A stretch of 64,000 bases of DNA from Lacrimispora indolis DSM 755 (lineage in GTDB: Bacteria; Bacillota; Clostridia; Lachnospirales; Lachnospiraceae). The notes below the pieces were generated by a model. The model was given only the letters and a program-made list of their open reading frames with translations. It did no database searches and was not told where the DNA came from. Both the position numbers and the translations under genes were made by a program. The stretch is from contig NZ_AZUI01000001.1 of assembly GCF_000526995.1 (NCBI RefSeq), positions 682,001 to 746,000 of the forward strand, read 5' to 3'. This document shows, in pieces, positions 1 to 8,495 of this stretch (positions are counted from its first letter, which is position 1; each line of letters opens with the position of its first letter).

Positions 1-641
1 CCGGAACCTGGGTGGATCCCTGTGTCCGTAAGCTGAATGGTAGTCCCAAGGCGCTTTACGCTTCTGGCCGCAAGCGCATCAATTGCAATAATGAGATCAG
101 GCTCTGTTTCGTTTATGATCCCCTTTAAAATCTCGGCGCTTTCCATGCCTGTCTGAGCCATGACCCCCGGAACAATGCCGCTGATCGTGGGCATACTTCT
201 TCCTTTCCAGAAATCATCCCCGTACTGGACTTTCAAATGCCTTGTCACCTGAAGGTTTTTAAGGACTCTGGGACCAAGGGAATCCGGGGTCACGGAAGAA
301 TTGCCAAGCCCTGCCACCAGCACATGAAATTCCGGCTTCCTGTAATTTTTCCCCGCAAGGAGACGTTCGATCTGGCTCGCCAGTTCTTCCGAAACCTCCC
401 TGTGATAATCTTCGTCTTTCATGGAAAGCTCATCGGCTTCCAGGGTGATATAAGTTCCAATTGGTTTTCCCATGGCTTTTTCGCCCTTTTTATCAAGAAT
501 TTTTACTTCGGTCATCTTTATATGGCTGTCTGCCCGGTGCCACTCCCGCAGGGATACCCCCGATATTTCACCGCCGTCGCCTGGGAAGCTTTCTCTCTCT
601 TCTACTGCAAGATCTGTGCGCACTGTAAATGTATTTTCCAT
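1..641 (-). CDS. gpr: GPR endopeptidase (germination protease), C-terminus cut by window edge
   Basis: Translating the minus strand from the ATG at 641 gives an open frame to the left edge, beginning MENTFTVRTDLAVEERE. It contains the blocks HVLVAGLGNSSVTPD, LGPRVLKNLQVTRH and LIIAIDALAARS, which I recognise as the spore germination protease GPR. A GGTGG ribosome binding site lies six bases before the ATG. GPR is an aspartic-type protease made in the forespore as a zymogen that removes its own propeptide; on germination it degrades the small acid-soluble spore proteins that coat spore DNA. About 213 codons are visible and the family is usually near 320-370 residues, so the C-terminal third is missing. 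It is divergent from rpsT, a common arrangement in clostridia. A sigma-G promoter is expected, but I could not place one convincingly. Confidence 0.93.
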   Translation of the reverse strand, partial: MENTFTVRTDLAVEERESFPGDGGEISGVSLREWHRADSHIKMTEVKILDKKGEKAMGKPIGTYITLEADELSMKDEDYHREVSEELASQIERLLAGKNYRKPEFHVLVAGLGNSSVTPDSLGPRVLKNLQVTRHLKVQYGDDFWKGRSMPTISGIVPGVMAQTGMESAEILKGIINETEPDLIIAIDALAARSVKRLGTTIQLTDTGIHPGS

Positions 642-749
642 TTTTTCCACCTTTCCTGTTAATTGCCCATGCTTTTTGACATAAAGTTATGCCAGTATGG
701 CTTTCCAGCATTTCTAAGGTATTTTCTGCAAAAATACGGGAATTATGTA

Positions 750-778
750 TTGACATATGCGACGAAATTCGATAGAAT
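750..778 (+). promoter_or_regulatory. Sigma-A promoter of rpsT
   Basis: A TTGACA box at 750-755 and a TAGAAT box at 773-778 are separated by exactly 17 bases. They lie about 90 bases before the rpsT start, giving a leader of roughly 80 bases in which no other gene is seen. Confidence 0.8.
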
Positions 779-868
779 GAAAAAGTATGTTTACATTGAA
801 CTGTCCGTGTCCAGGCTTTGATGCAAAACAAAGAATAATCATATATCATTTTATTGGAGGTGTACCGA

Positions 869-1132
869 TTGGCTAACATTAAATCTGCTAAAAAGAGAAT
901 TTTAGTAAACGAAACAAAAGCTGCAAGAAACAAAGCGATCAGATCCAAAGTGAAAACATCTATCAAGAAGGTAGAGGCTGCTGTTGTTGCCGGTGACAAG
1001 GCTGCTGCACAGGCAATTTTAGCAAGCGCTATCGCAGAGATCGATAAGGCTGCTACAAAGGGCGTATATCATAAGAATACCGCTTCCAGAAAAGTATCCA
1101 GAATCTCTAAAGCTGTAAACACAATGGCTTAA
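869..1132 (+). CDS. rpsT: 30S ribosomal protein S20
   Basis: The 87-residue lysine- and alanine-rich protein starts MANIKSAKKRI and continues NKAIRSKVKTSIKK and GVYHKNTASRKVSRISKA, which is the S20 pattern. S20 is a primary 16S rRNA-binding protein at the base of the small subunit body. I chose the TTG at 869 because a GGAGGTG ribosome binding site sits at 856-862, six bases upstream. The longer frame beginning with TTG at 854 would start inside that site and add five residues (MEVYR) absent from S20 proteins. The gene is monocistronic, with its own promoter at 750-778 and a terminator directly after the stop. Confidence 0.97.
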   Translation: MANIKSAKKRILVNETKAARNKAIRSKVKTSIKKVEAAVVAGDKAAAQAILASAIAEIDKAATKGVYHKNTASRKVSRISKAVNTMA

Positions 1133-1150
1133 TTTATAGAACAGAATTTT

Positions 1151-1185
1151 ATCCCATTCAGAATAACCCGCTGAATGGGATTTTT
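1151..1185 (+). terminator. Rho-independent terminator of rpsT
   Basis: The arms ATCCCATTCAG (1151-1161) and CTGAATGGGAT (1171-1181) pair around a nine-base loop, and the stem runs into TTTTT. It begins 18 bases after the rpsT stop. Confidence 0.9.
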
Positions 1186-1195
1186 GTATAAATTT

Positions 1196-1243
1196 AAGGC
1201 TTTTGCAAAATGGTTTCATACGGACCCATTTTGCAAAAGCCTT
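1196..1243. terminator. Bidirectional terminator between rpsT and the alpha-glucoside operon
   Basis: A perfect 18-base inverted repeat (1196-1213 against 1226-1243) is followed by T runs on both strands. It lies 21 bases beyond the stop of malL on the minus strand and behind the rpsT terminator on the plus strand, so it probably ends the converging glycosidase operon as well. Confidence 0.88.
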
Positions 1244-1264
1244 TTTGTTTTATATAATATAAAA

Positions 1265-2923
1265 CTATTGATAAATCACCAGCGCTTCATAAGGTCTAAG
1301 CTCTTTGCTCTTTTTCTCCCCTGCCTCATAATTGCTGATCAAAACCGTTCCTGACTTAAATTCCTCCGGTATGCAGTAATTTACGGTCTTACTGCTGAAG
1401 CTGCATACCACCAAAAGCTTCCTGTCTCCCAAAGTCCTCACATAGGCATATATATCCGGGTCATCCGGAAGAAGCAGCTCATAACTGCCGTAAACAATGA
1501 TCTCATACTTATGGCGGAGAGCGATCAGTTTTTTATAGTAATGGAATACAGAAGTCTCCCGTTTCATCTGTTCTTTGGCATTGATGGTTTTATAATTGGG
1601 ATTTACCATGATCCACGGGTCACTTTCTGAAAATCCGGCATAAGCGCCTGTATCCCACTGCATAGGCGTCCTGGCATTGTCCCGGCTCTTGTACCTTATA
1701 TACTTCATCATTTCTTCTTCCGTAAAAATCCCCTTTCCGGTCAGCTCATGATATGCATTTATGCTGTCAAGATCCCGGAAATCATCAATGCTTTCAAATG
1801 GAACATTGGTCATGCCTAGCTCCTCTCCCTGATATACATAAGGAGTCCCCTGCATCATATGAAGGCAGGTGGCGAGCATCTTGGCTGAACGTTCTCTGTA
1901 TTCCTCACAGTCGCTGCCAAAGCGGGAAACAACTCTTGGCTGGTCGTGATTATCCCAGAACAGACTGTTCCAGGCAATTCCCTCAAGCCCTTTCTGCCAC
2001 TTTGTCATGACCGCCTTTAAATCCGGCAGGTGCATCTTCTTATCCGTCCACTTGTTGTCAGGGTCCCCATCCACATCCATATGTTCGAACTGGAATACCA
2101 TGTTAAGCTCCTTACCATCAGAAGATGCGTATTTGGCGGCTTCCTCAAGAGTGACCCCTGAGCACTCTCCCACAGTCATGATATCGTAACCGGATAAAAC
2201 CTCCCGGTTCATTTCCTGTAAATATTCGTGGACCAAGGGACCGTTGGCTGCAACATTAAAGCTGGCATACCCATTGATCATGGCCGGGCCGTCAGGAAGT
2301 CCTTCCCGCTTGGAAATCAGGCTGATCACATCCATGCGGAACCCGTCAATGCCCTTATCCAGCCACCATTTCATCATGTCGTATACCTCTGTCCGGACTT
2401 TCTCATTATCCCAGTTTAAGTCAGGCTGCTTTTCAGAAAAAAGATGAAGGAAATACTGGCTTGTTTCCTCATCGTATTTCCATGCAGGCCCGGAAAAGCA
2501 GGATCCCCAGTTATTGGGCTCTTTTCCATCCTTTCCATCCCTCCATATGTAATAATCACGGTAAGGATTGTCCTTTGACTTTCTGCTTTCCGCAAACCAT
2601 GAATGCTCATCAGAGGTGTGGTTTACCACAAGATCCATGACCAGTCTGATTCCCCTATTATGAAGCTCCGTTAAAAGCTTATCAAACTCTTCCATGGTTC
2701 CAAATTCTTTCATAATTTTACGGTAATCACGGATATCGTAGCCATTGTCATCATTGGGAGAATCATATACAGGAGACAGCCAGACCACATCGATCCCCAG
2801 CTCCTTTAAATAATCCAGCTTGCTGATGATTCCCCCTATATCACCGATCCCGTCTCCATTGCTGTCACAGAAGCTTCTGGGGTAAATTTGATACACTACG
2901 GATTCTTTCCACCAATTTTTCAT
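1265..2923 (-). CDS. malL: Oligo-1,6-glucosidase / alpha-glucosidase (GH13 subfamily 31)
   Basis: The 552-residue protein opens MKNWWKESVVYQIYPRSF and carries all GH13 landmarks: DLVVNHTSDEH near residue 97, GFRMDVI with the nucleophile D198, TVGECSG with the acid/base E253, and WDNHDQPR with the transition-state stabiliser D327. It hydrolyses short alpha-glucosides from the non-reducing end in the cytoplasm. The residue after the nucleophile is valine (V199); in this subfamily valine there is associated with alpha-1,6 preference (isomaltose type) and threonine with alpha-1,4, so isomalto-oligosaccharides are the likelier substrate. Length matches the family. It is the last gene of the alpha-glucoside operon, 13 bases after the restored end of the frameshifted GH63-like gene, and is closed by the hairpin at 1196-1243. 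Confidence 0.92.
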   Translation of the reverse strand: MKNWWKESVVYQIYPRSFCDSNGDGIGDIGGIISKLDYLKELGIDVVWLSPVYDSPNDDNGYDIRDYRKIMKEFGTMEEFDKLLTELHNRGIRLVMDLVVNHTSDEHSWFAESRKSKDNPYRDYYIWRDGKDGKEPNNWGSCFSGPAWKYDEETSQYFLHLFSEKQPDLNWDNEKVRTEVYDMMKWWLDKGIDGFRMDVISLISKREGLPDGPAMINGYASFNVAANGPLVHEYLQEMNREVLSGYDIMTVGECSGVTLEEAAKYASSDGKELNMVFQFEHMDVDGDPDNKWTDKKMHLPDLKAVMTKWQKGLEGIAWNSLFWDNHDQPRVVSRFGSDCEEYRERSAKMLATCLHMMQGTPYVYQGEELGMTNVPFESIDDFRDLDSINAYHELTGKGIFTEEEMMKYIRYKSRDNARTPMQWDTGAYAGFSESDPWIMVNPNYKTINAKEQMKRETSVFHYYKKLIALRHKYEIIVYGSYELLLPDDPDIYAYVRTLGDRKLLVVCSFSSKTVNYCIPEEFKSGTVLISNYEAGEKKSKELRPYEALVIYQ

Positions 2924-2936
2924 AGTTTTTCCCTTT

Positions 2937-3069
2937 CTAATTCAATATATAATCACGAAGCAAAATGAAAAATACGCTGGCTGTCCAGGTAAAGCCGTGA
3001 TCCCGCAGGCCACTCCCGTCCAGTGCACTGTAATTCTCATAAAATCCCTTTTCCGCGCAAAAGTCTGCA
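2937..3069 (-). other. Displaced C-terminal coding tail of the GH63-like gene (frameshift)
   Basis: On the minus strand, in a frame shifted by one base relative to the upstream gene, the sequence reads DFCAEKGFYENYSALDG and then GLRDHGFTWTASVFFIL, ending at a TAG at 2939-2937. The block GLRD.GFTWTASVF resembles the usual C-terminus of GH63 and trehalase-like (alpha/alpha)6 glucosidases, so this is the natural end of the preceding gene, put out of frame near 3062-3069. The restored end falls 13 bases before the malL start, as expected for tight operon spacing. Confidence 0.82.
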
Positions 3070-4659
3070 GAAACGTTCTGCGTAAATCCGTGCCTCTTTT
3101 TGTCTGCCGCACCGTCTCAGCGCATCTGTCAGAATCATGACAGCAGCCGGCCAGACAGCTCCCCGCCAGTATCCGTCCTCCTCAAACAGCTCACTGTTCA
3201 TAGGCTCTGATGCAAATCCCCAGATACCGGCCAGACGGCCGTCCTTTAAGAGCCCTGAAAGGAGATCTTCCCGAAGTTTCTTTGGCAGGCGCTTTCCAAG
3301 GATCAGAGGAAGGTACAGAATCAGAGAATCAGAGGGCACCGCCTTCATCTCTGGAATTTTCACTGCAATAAAGCGGTTATTTCTGACAAAATAAGCCTGC
3401 AGCTTAGAGAGAAGCTCTTCCCCTTTCTCCTTCCATGTTTCAGCCTCAGAATGCCGCCCAAGCTCTCTTGCCGTATGTTCTAAAAACTCCATCTGCAAAA
3501 CAAGCCAGGCCGATAAATCCGGTGACTGGACCGGCAGGCCTAAGCGGAAAACCGTTGCATTGTCCCAGCCGGAATCATTGCCATGATGATAGGTAGGAAT
3601 GCCGTTTTCCTCCATCCGGTAGGTCAGCCACCAGTTGGTAAAGGCGGCGGTGGAATGATACAGCCTTTCCTTGATCTCCCTGCCCGGATCATGGATCTGA
3701 AACATTTTTTCCAGAATAAATCCCTGAACAGGAGGCTTCACAAAAGAGCGTATGATCTTCCTCGCCTGATAAGCATCAGGATATGCCCCATACTCATCCT
3801 GTTGGTCCGCCATGGCCAAAAACTGGCCGTATGCCAGGTCCGGATGAGAGGAAACCAGGGCAAGGCCGTTAAAGGCATAATCCCAGCTCCATACCAGATT
3901 CATCCAGTTCTTTGTCATGACCATTACCGGCCTTTTGATGTACCCGGACGGATAGAGCACGGAATGCCACAAAATATAAGCAGCCTCTCTTCCGGCTTTT
4001 CCATAAGCAGGATCCGGCTTTTTAAGGCCTTTTATGATTCCTGACTCAAATTTCTCATATTCCTCTTTTACCGCCTGACGGCAAACATCATAGCTTTCAT
4101 ATTCCTCTTTTTGCGGGCTTAAACCGGTAAGAGTGACCGCTGCCAACAGCTCCCCTTCCTTTGGGCTCAGAAGAAGCCCTGTTCTGCTGCTTCCAAAGCC
4201 ATTGCCCTGACTGGCCGATTGATCCTTTGCTTTTCCCTTTTGTATTGACACGCGCAGCGCCATATCATCTCCTGCAATTTCAAAGCTTCCATCCATATGT
4301 TCCATCACTCTGTCATAGGTGCCTGCTTTTGTCTTTGTGATCAATATGGGACTGTCCGCTTTTAAGAGAAACGTGTCCTCATCCCTAAAGCATATGGAGT
4401 AGCCTCCTGTTTCAGAAGCTGCGTTCAGTTCCCAGGGTGACATGGAAACAGCAAACTTTTCTTCCGGCTTTCCTTCATCATTTAAAAGTATGATGGGGTA
4501 GGTCTCCTGCTGGGAAAAAGCGCCGTAAAGCACCCGCACCGCAATGTGGCCGTCAAACTCCTTTGTGCCATCCTGAGGGTAGGAAAATGCCAGGTAAGAG
4601 CCGTACCTGCTAAAGGGAACGGAGCGGATATCCAGTTCCATGCTGTAGTCTTCCATCAC
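3037..4659 (-). CDS. GH63-like (alpha/alpha)6-barrel glucosidase, frameshifted near the 3' end
   Basis: The 540-residue product has a beta-rich N-terminal part to about residue 190 and then a GH63 / trehalase-like barrel, seen in KNWMNLVWSWDYAFN, HGNDSGWDNATVFRLG and DGYWRGAVWPAAV. Relatives hydrolyse alpha-glucosides, including glucosidase I-type enzymes and glucosylglycerate hydrolases; the exact substrate cannot be read here. The carboxylates in WSWDYAFN and in the segment before GYWRGAVWP are the candidate catalytic residues. The frame ends early at a TGA at 3037, and the true family C-terminus continues in the next frame to 2937. One base inserted (or two lost) therefore removes the last 40 or so residues, including a helix that normally closes the barrel. 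It could be a sequencing error or real decay. It sits nine bases after the GH65 gene. Confidence 0.8.
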   Translation of the reverse strand: MMEDYSMELDIRSVPFSRYGSYLAFSYPQDGTKEFDGHIAVRVLYGAFSQQETYPIILLNDEGKPEEKFAVSMSPWELNAASETGGYSICFRDEDTFLLKADSPILITKTKAGTYDRVMEHMDGSFEIAGDDMALRVSIQKGKAKDQSASQGNGFGSSRTGLLLSPKEGELLAAVTLTGLSPQKEEYESYDVCRQAVKEEYEKFESGIIKGLKKPDPAYGKAGREAAYILWHSVLYPSGYIKRPVMVMTKNWMNLVWSWDYAFNGLALVSSHPDLAYGQFLAMADQQDEYGAYPDAYQARKIIRSFVKPPVQGFILEKMFQIHDPGREIKERLYHSTAAFTNWWLTYRMEENGIPTYHHGNDSGWDNATVFRLGLPVQSPDLSAWLVLQMEFLEHTARELGRHSEAETWKEKGEELLSKLQAYFVRNNRFIAVKIPEMKAVPSDSLILYLPLILGKRLPKKLREDLLSGLLKDGRLAGIWGFASEPMNSELFEEDGYWRGAVWPAAVMILTDALRRCGRQKEARIYAERFCRLLRGKGIL

Positions 4660-4668
4660 CGCTCCTCC

Positions 4669-7641
4669 TCATTCCACGATTTCCAGCAACTGCCTGAAGG
4701 ATGACAGTTTATACTCTGCTAATGAAGATTTTACCCCATCTTCCACTGCCGCGCAATCCATTCCGCAGGATTTTGCTGCTGCCAGCCCGGCCTCCGCATC
4801 TTCTACCACAAGACAGTTTTCTGGTTCGCAGTTCAGCATTGAGGCTGCTTTTTGAAATACTTCCGGATGAGGCTTTGAATGGGTGATTGCATTTCCATCG
4901 GAAACTGCATCAAAGAAGTGTTCCAAGCCTAACTGCTTTAAGATCAGTCCCGCATTCTTGCTGGAAGAGCCGATGGCCAGCTTGATCCCCCGTTTTCTAA
5001 GCTCCGTTAATGTATCTTTTGTTTCAACAGACAAATCGGAAGGGGTCATGCCTTCCAGCAGTTTTTTATAACTCTCATTTTTTTTCGTAAGATATGTTTC
5101 CTTTTCTTCTTCCTTCATAACCCTATCATATCGTTCCAGTATAATATCAAAGCTTTCCTTTCGGCTGACTCCTCTCAGACGGTTATTGATGATTTCGTCA
5201 AAATAAATTCCCAGCTCATCCGCCACCTTTTTCCAAGCAAGATAGTGGTAATGGTCGGTATGGCAGATCACTCCATCCAAATCAAAAATAACTGCTTCAT
5301 AAGTTTTCTTCTCCACGTAGACAGACTCTTTTGGTTCCACCTTGCTGCTCCTTCCAAATACCACAAGCTTTACCGGACAGCTTCCGTTGTTTGCGATTCT
5401 GACGCCTTTCTTTTCCACTGTAACCGTCAGTTTCTGACCCTTCCAAACCAATGGAAAACGAAGCTCCTCCCAGGCCTTTGGAAGCTTTGGATTAAGCTCC
5501 AGACTGTCATGGCGGATCCTCACACCTCCAAAGCCCATGACACAGCTTAACCAGATCCCTCCGATGGAGGCACTGTGAATTCCTTCCTCTGAGGATTTCA
5601 TATTAGGTCCCAGATCAGTGTAGCATGCCGCCTGATGCATTTGGTAGGCCATGTCATCCATTCCGTAATCATTGGCTAAAACTGCATGAACGCAGCGGCT
5701 TAAGGAAGAATCATGGAGGGTCTTATCTTCATAAAATTCAAAATTCTTTCTTTTTGTTTCCAGAGGGAACAGATCAGGCAGCAAAAAATCCAGCATAACC
5801 GTATCAGCCTGTTTGGAAACCATCAGTTTTCCCATCTGCTCCATATTATAATCCTGGTGGATTCCCAGGACCCTTCCTGACGCCTTATAGGGTGCCAGGT
5901 CAATGGGTTCCAGGCTCATATACTGGTCTGTCTGAGGAACAATGCCGTTTTCATCGGGTGCGGGCAAATAGAACTTTGCCCTCTTTTCCATAAGCTTTTG
6001 TTTTAACTGGCTGAAACGGAATTTCCGGTCAAGCCGGTCTGAAACTTCCTTATTTTCCTTTGGCAAAGCTTCCATAATATGCTCTGCCAGCTCCATATTA
6101 TAATCCGCCATATAATTGGTATAAGCATTATTGTCCACATGCTCTTTATACTCATCCGGGCCGATCACATCAAGTATCTCGTAACAGCCCTTATTCTCAT
6201 TCCATTCCAGACGGCTGGCCCAGAAAAGAGCTGTATCCAGTATGATCTCGTACCCGTACCGCTCCATATAGTTTCGGTCTCCGGAGGCCTGATAATATTG
6301 CCACACCGCATAGGCCACATCCGCGCTGATATGGTGCTCAATTAAGCCTGTCAGGCACTTTTGCACTTTTCCCGTTACCACGTCGGTGCCCAGGTATAAG
6401 GGGGTTACCTCGCCGTCGTCGATCCAGGCGCACTCCCATGGATACATCGCTCCCTCCCAGCCGTTTTCACCAGCCTTTTTGCGGGCGCCATAGAGATTTC
6501 TGTAGCGGTATTCCAGAAGCGTTCTTGCAGTTTTTGGCTCCGTAAGGGTAAAGTAGGGTAAGATGAACATTTCCGTATCCCAAAAGGAATGGCCCTTATA
6601 CCCCTCTCCTGTCAGGGCCTTTGCACCGATTCCCACCCGGTTATCGTCCTTTTTCACCATAATATTCAAATGGTACTGGGCAAAACGGAGGGCAAGCTGA
6701 TCAAAATCATCATTTCCCCGTATGGTCACCTCATGGTCTTTCCAGAAATCTTCCCACACTGCTTCAGATTCCGCCAGCAGTCTATCATATCCTTTTTCAA
6801 ACTCAATCCGTAAGCAGTCCATTCCGTCGGCCTTCAAACGCTCAGACATGCCGGAGTGTTCTTCTTTTTCATAAGCCAGATCCCTGGAGGAATGAAAACA
6901 GGATATCTTTTCCAGGCGGATGGGTTCTCCGGCCTCTGCTGTGATGGACCAGCGCAGATCCATATTTCTTCTTCCCATAATGGGAAGGGGCTTTTCCTCC
7001 CGGTTTATCCGGCAGGCACTGTGGACTGCCGCCAGAACCCGGGACTGGGTGGTTTCCGAAAGGAACTGCATAGTAACTCCATCATAAATTCTGCGCCTCA
7101 AATTCTCGAAATGCATGGCTCCATGGTTTGTCACATCCCCATGAATCCCCGTTTCAATCACCAGCTGGGCGCTGCTATCACAGGAGAGTTCTAAGTATTC
7201 CGCCGCTACATGTTCATTTTTCAGAGAAACAAACCGTTTAAATAGGGCCGTTACCACTGTCCCTTCCGGGCATTTCCATACAATCTTTCTGGTGGTTTCG
7301 CCGTTTTTAAAGTTCATAACCCTGGAATACTCCACAACCTTTCCTGACTGGAGATTCAGACGGTATCCGTTAACAGTAATGTCCATGGCAGTTACATCCG
7401 GAATGTTGGGAAGCTCAGTTACCTCCTCATCTCCTGCTTTATTGAAGGTTCCGGTAATAAAGGTATTCCTCACCTCTTCCACATACCGCTCCTCCAGAGC
7501 ATTGCGCATCCCTATGTAACCGTTTCCCTGGGCAAAAATTGCCTCGTATTTTCCCAGATTCCGGGCATCAAATTCTGTTTCCTCTATCAGCCAGTTTTTC
7601 AAATCTCCCTGGCCCTTAAAAAAATTCATTGTGTTAAGCAT
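4669..7641 (-). CDS. GH65 alpha-glucoside phosphorylase fused to beta-phosphoglucomutase
   Basis: The 990-residue protein joins two enzymes. Residues 1 to about 770 form a GH65 inverting phosphorylase, seen in FAQGNGYIGMRNALEE, KGHSFWDTEMF and DVIGPDEYKEHVDNNAYTN, where E497 matches the catalytic acid of maltose phosphorylase. Residues 781-990 form a HAD-fold beta-phosphoglucomutase: IFDLDGVICHTD with D787 and D789, LRGVSRKES, AIGSSSKNA, SKPHPEVF and VVEDAEAG. GH65 phosphorylases cleave maltose, kojibiose, nigerose or trehalose with phosphate to beta-glucose 1-phosphate, and the mutase turns that into glucose 6-phosphate. The linkage specificity cannot be decided from sequence alone. The mutase is usually a separate gene (pgmB), so the fusion is unusual. 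It lies between the permease and GH63-like genes in the LacI-controlled operon. Confidence 0.93.
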   Translation of the reverse strand: MLNTMNFFKGQGDLKNWLIEETEFDARNLGKYEAIFAQGNGYIGMRNALEERYVEEVRNTFITGTFNKAGDEEVTELPNIPDVTAMDITVNGYRLNLQSGKVVEYSRVMNFKNGETTRKIVWKCPEGTVVTALFKRFVSLKNEHVAAEYLELSCDSSAQLVIETGIHGDVTNHGAMHFENLRRRIYDGVTMQFLSETTQSRVLAAVHSACRINREEKPLPIMGRRNMDLRWSITAEAGEPIRLEKISCFHSSRDLAYEKEEHSGMSERLKADGMDCLRIEFEKGYDRLLAESEAVWEDFWKDHEVTIRGNDDFDQLALRFAQYHLNIMVKKDDNRVGIGAKALTGEGYKGHSFWDTEMFILPYFTLTEPKTARTLLEYRYRNLYGARKKAGENGWEGAMYPWECAWIDDGEVTPLYLGTDVVTGKVQKCLTGLIEHHISADVAYAVWQYYQASGDRNYMERYGYEIILDTALFWASRLEWNENKGCYEILDVIGPDEYKEHVDNNAYTNYMADYNMELAEHIMEALPKENKEVSDRLDRKFRFSQLKQKLMEKRAKFYLPAPDENGIVPQTDQYMSLEPIDLAPYKASGRVLGIHQDYNMEQMGKLMVSKQADTVMLDFLLPDLFPLETKRKNFEFYEDKTLHDSSLSRCVHAVLANDYGMDDMAYQMHQAACYTDLGPNMKSSEEGIHSASIGGIWLSCVMGFGGVRIRHDSLELNPKLPKAWEELRFPLVWKGQKLTVTVEKKGVRIANNGSCPVKLVVFGRSSKVEPKESVYVEKKTYEAVIFDLDGVICHTDHYHYLAWKKVADELGIYFDEIINNRLRGVSRKESFDIILERYDRVMKEEEKETYLTKKNESYKKLLEGMTPSDLSVETKDTLTELRKRGIKLAIGSSSKNAGLILKQLGLEHFFDAVSDGNAITHSKPHPEVFQKAASMLNCEPENCLVVEDAEAGLAAAKSCGMDCAAVEDGVKSSLAEYKLSSFRQLLEIVE

Positions 7642-7658
7642 TCTGTCCTCCTAAATTG

Positions 7659-8483
7659 TCAGCCTTTTACTCCTGATGCTGCAACACTTGCCTGTACCTG
7701 CTCCTGGGCCAGCGCATACAAAATAATGCCAGGAAGCACGACAAGGGTCAAAGCGGCAAACAGCTTTGTATAATCATAAGAAAATGATTCGGTGAAAAAT
7801 TGCAGTGCTACCGGCAGAGTCCTGTTCTTATTGGAAGAGGTCAGCAGGGAAGCGTAGAAAAATTCATTCCAGTTATTTAAAAACATGAGGATTCCGGCCG
7901 TAGCCAGTCCGCCTTTTGCCAGGGGAAGGTTGATCTGGAAAAATACCCGGAGAAAGCCTGCCCCCTCCAGCCTTGCCGCCTCATCTAAGGATGAAGGAAT
8001 GGACATAAAGGTGGATTTTAAAATAAACATGGACATTGCCAGCCCCATGGATAAGTAAACAACTGCCAGTCCCCAGATATTGTCATACAGATTCATCTTC
8101 ATGATCAGAGAGAATATGGGCTGTGCCTTGGAATGGGATGGGACCAATAAGGTAATGGTAAACAAGGCAAAAATCAGGGACTTTCCCGGGAAACGGTATT
8201 TTCCGATCACATAAGCACCCATGGCAAAGAACAACAAAGACAGGAGCGTTGAGGAGATGCACACCAAAAAGGAATTGGCCGCATACCGGAGAAAATCGTA
8301 TTTCTCAAACAGGTATATATACGGTTCAAAGCTTATAGCGGAAGGCAGCGTAAATGGATTTCCAAGAATCTGCGCATTCGTTTTAAAGGATGACATGATC
8401 ACCCAGAGAATTGGAAAAACCGATATGATCACAGTAAAGATCATAAGGAGATACATGCAAAATACAGTGATTTTTTTCTTCAT
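7659..8483 (-). CDS. ABC sugar importer permease, MalG-like
   Basis: This 274-residue protein has about six hydrophobic segments and the binding-protein-dependent permease EAA loop (DEAARLEGAGFLRVFFQINLPLAKGG is the region, near residues 190-215), where it contacts the ABC ATPase. It ends in VAASGVKG, a common C-terminus of MalG / UgpE-type (CUT1) permeases. With the product of 8496-9392 it would form the membrane channel for the oligosaccharide bound by the lipoprotein of 9478-10836. It sits 17 bases before the GH65 fusion gene and 12 bases after the partner permease. No ATPase gene lies nearby, so a shared MsmK-type ATPase is likely. Confidence 0.9.
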   Translation of the reverse strand: MKKKITVFCMYLLMIFTVIISVFPILWVIMSSFKTNAQILGNPFTLPSAISFEPYIYLFEKYDFLRYAANSFLVCISSTLLSLLFFAMGAYVIGKYRFPGKSLIFALFTITLLVPSHSKAQPIFSLIMKMNLYDNIWGLAVVYLSMGLAMSMFILKSTFMSIPSSLDEAARLEGAGFLRVFFQINLPLAKGGLATAGILMFLNNWNEFFYASLLTSSNKNRTLPVALQFFTESFSYDYTKLFAALTLVVLPGIILYALAQEQVQASVAASGVKG

Positions 8484-8495
8484 TACGCCCTCCTC

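Noticed and set aside
568..999. A 143-codon minus-strand frame across the gpr-rpsT gap
   Set aside because: It is the antisense of rpsT joined to a shifted frame of gpr, has no ribosome binding site and contradicts the clear promoter and start of rpsT.
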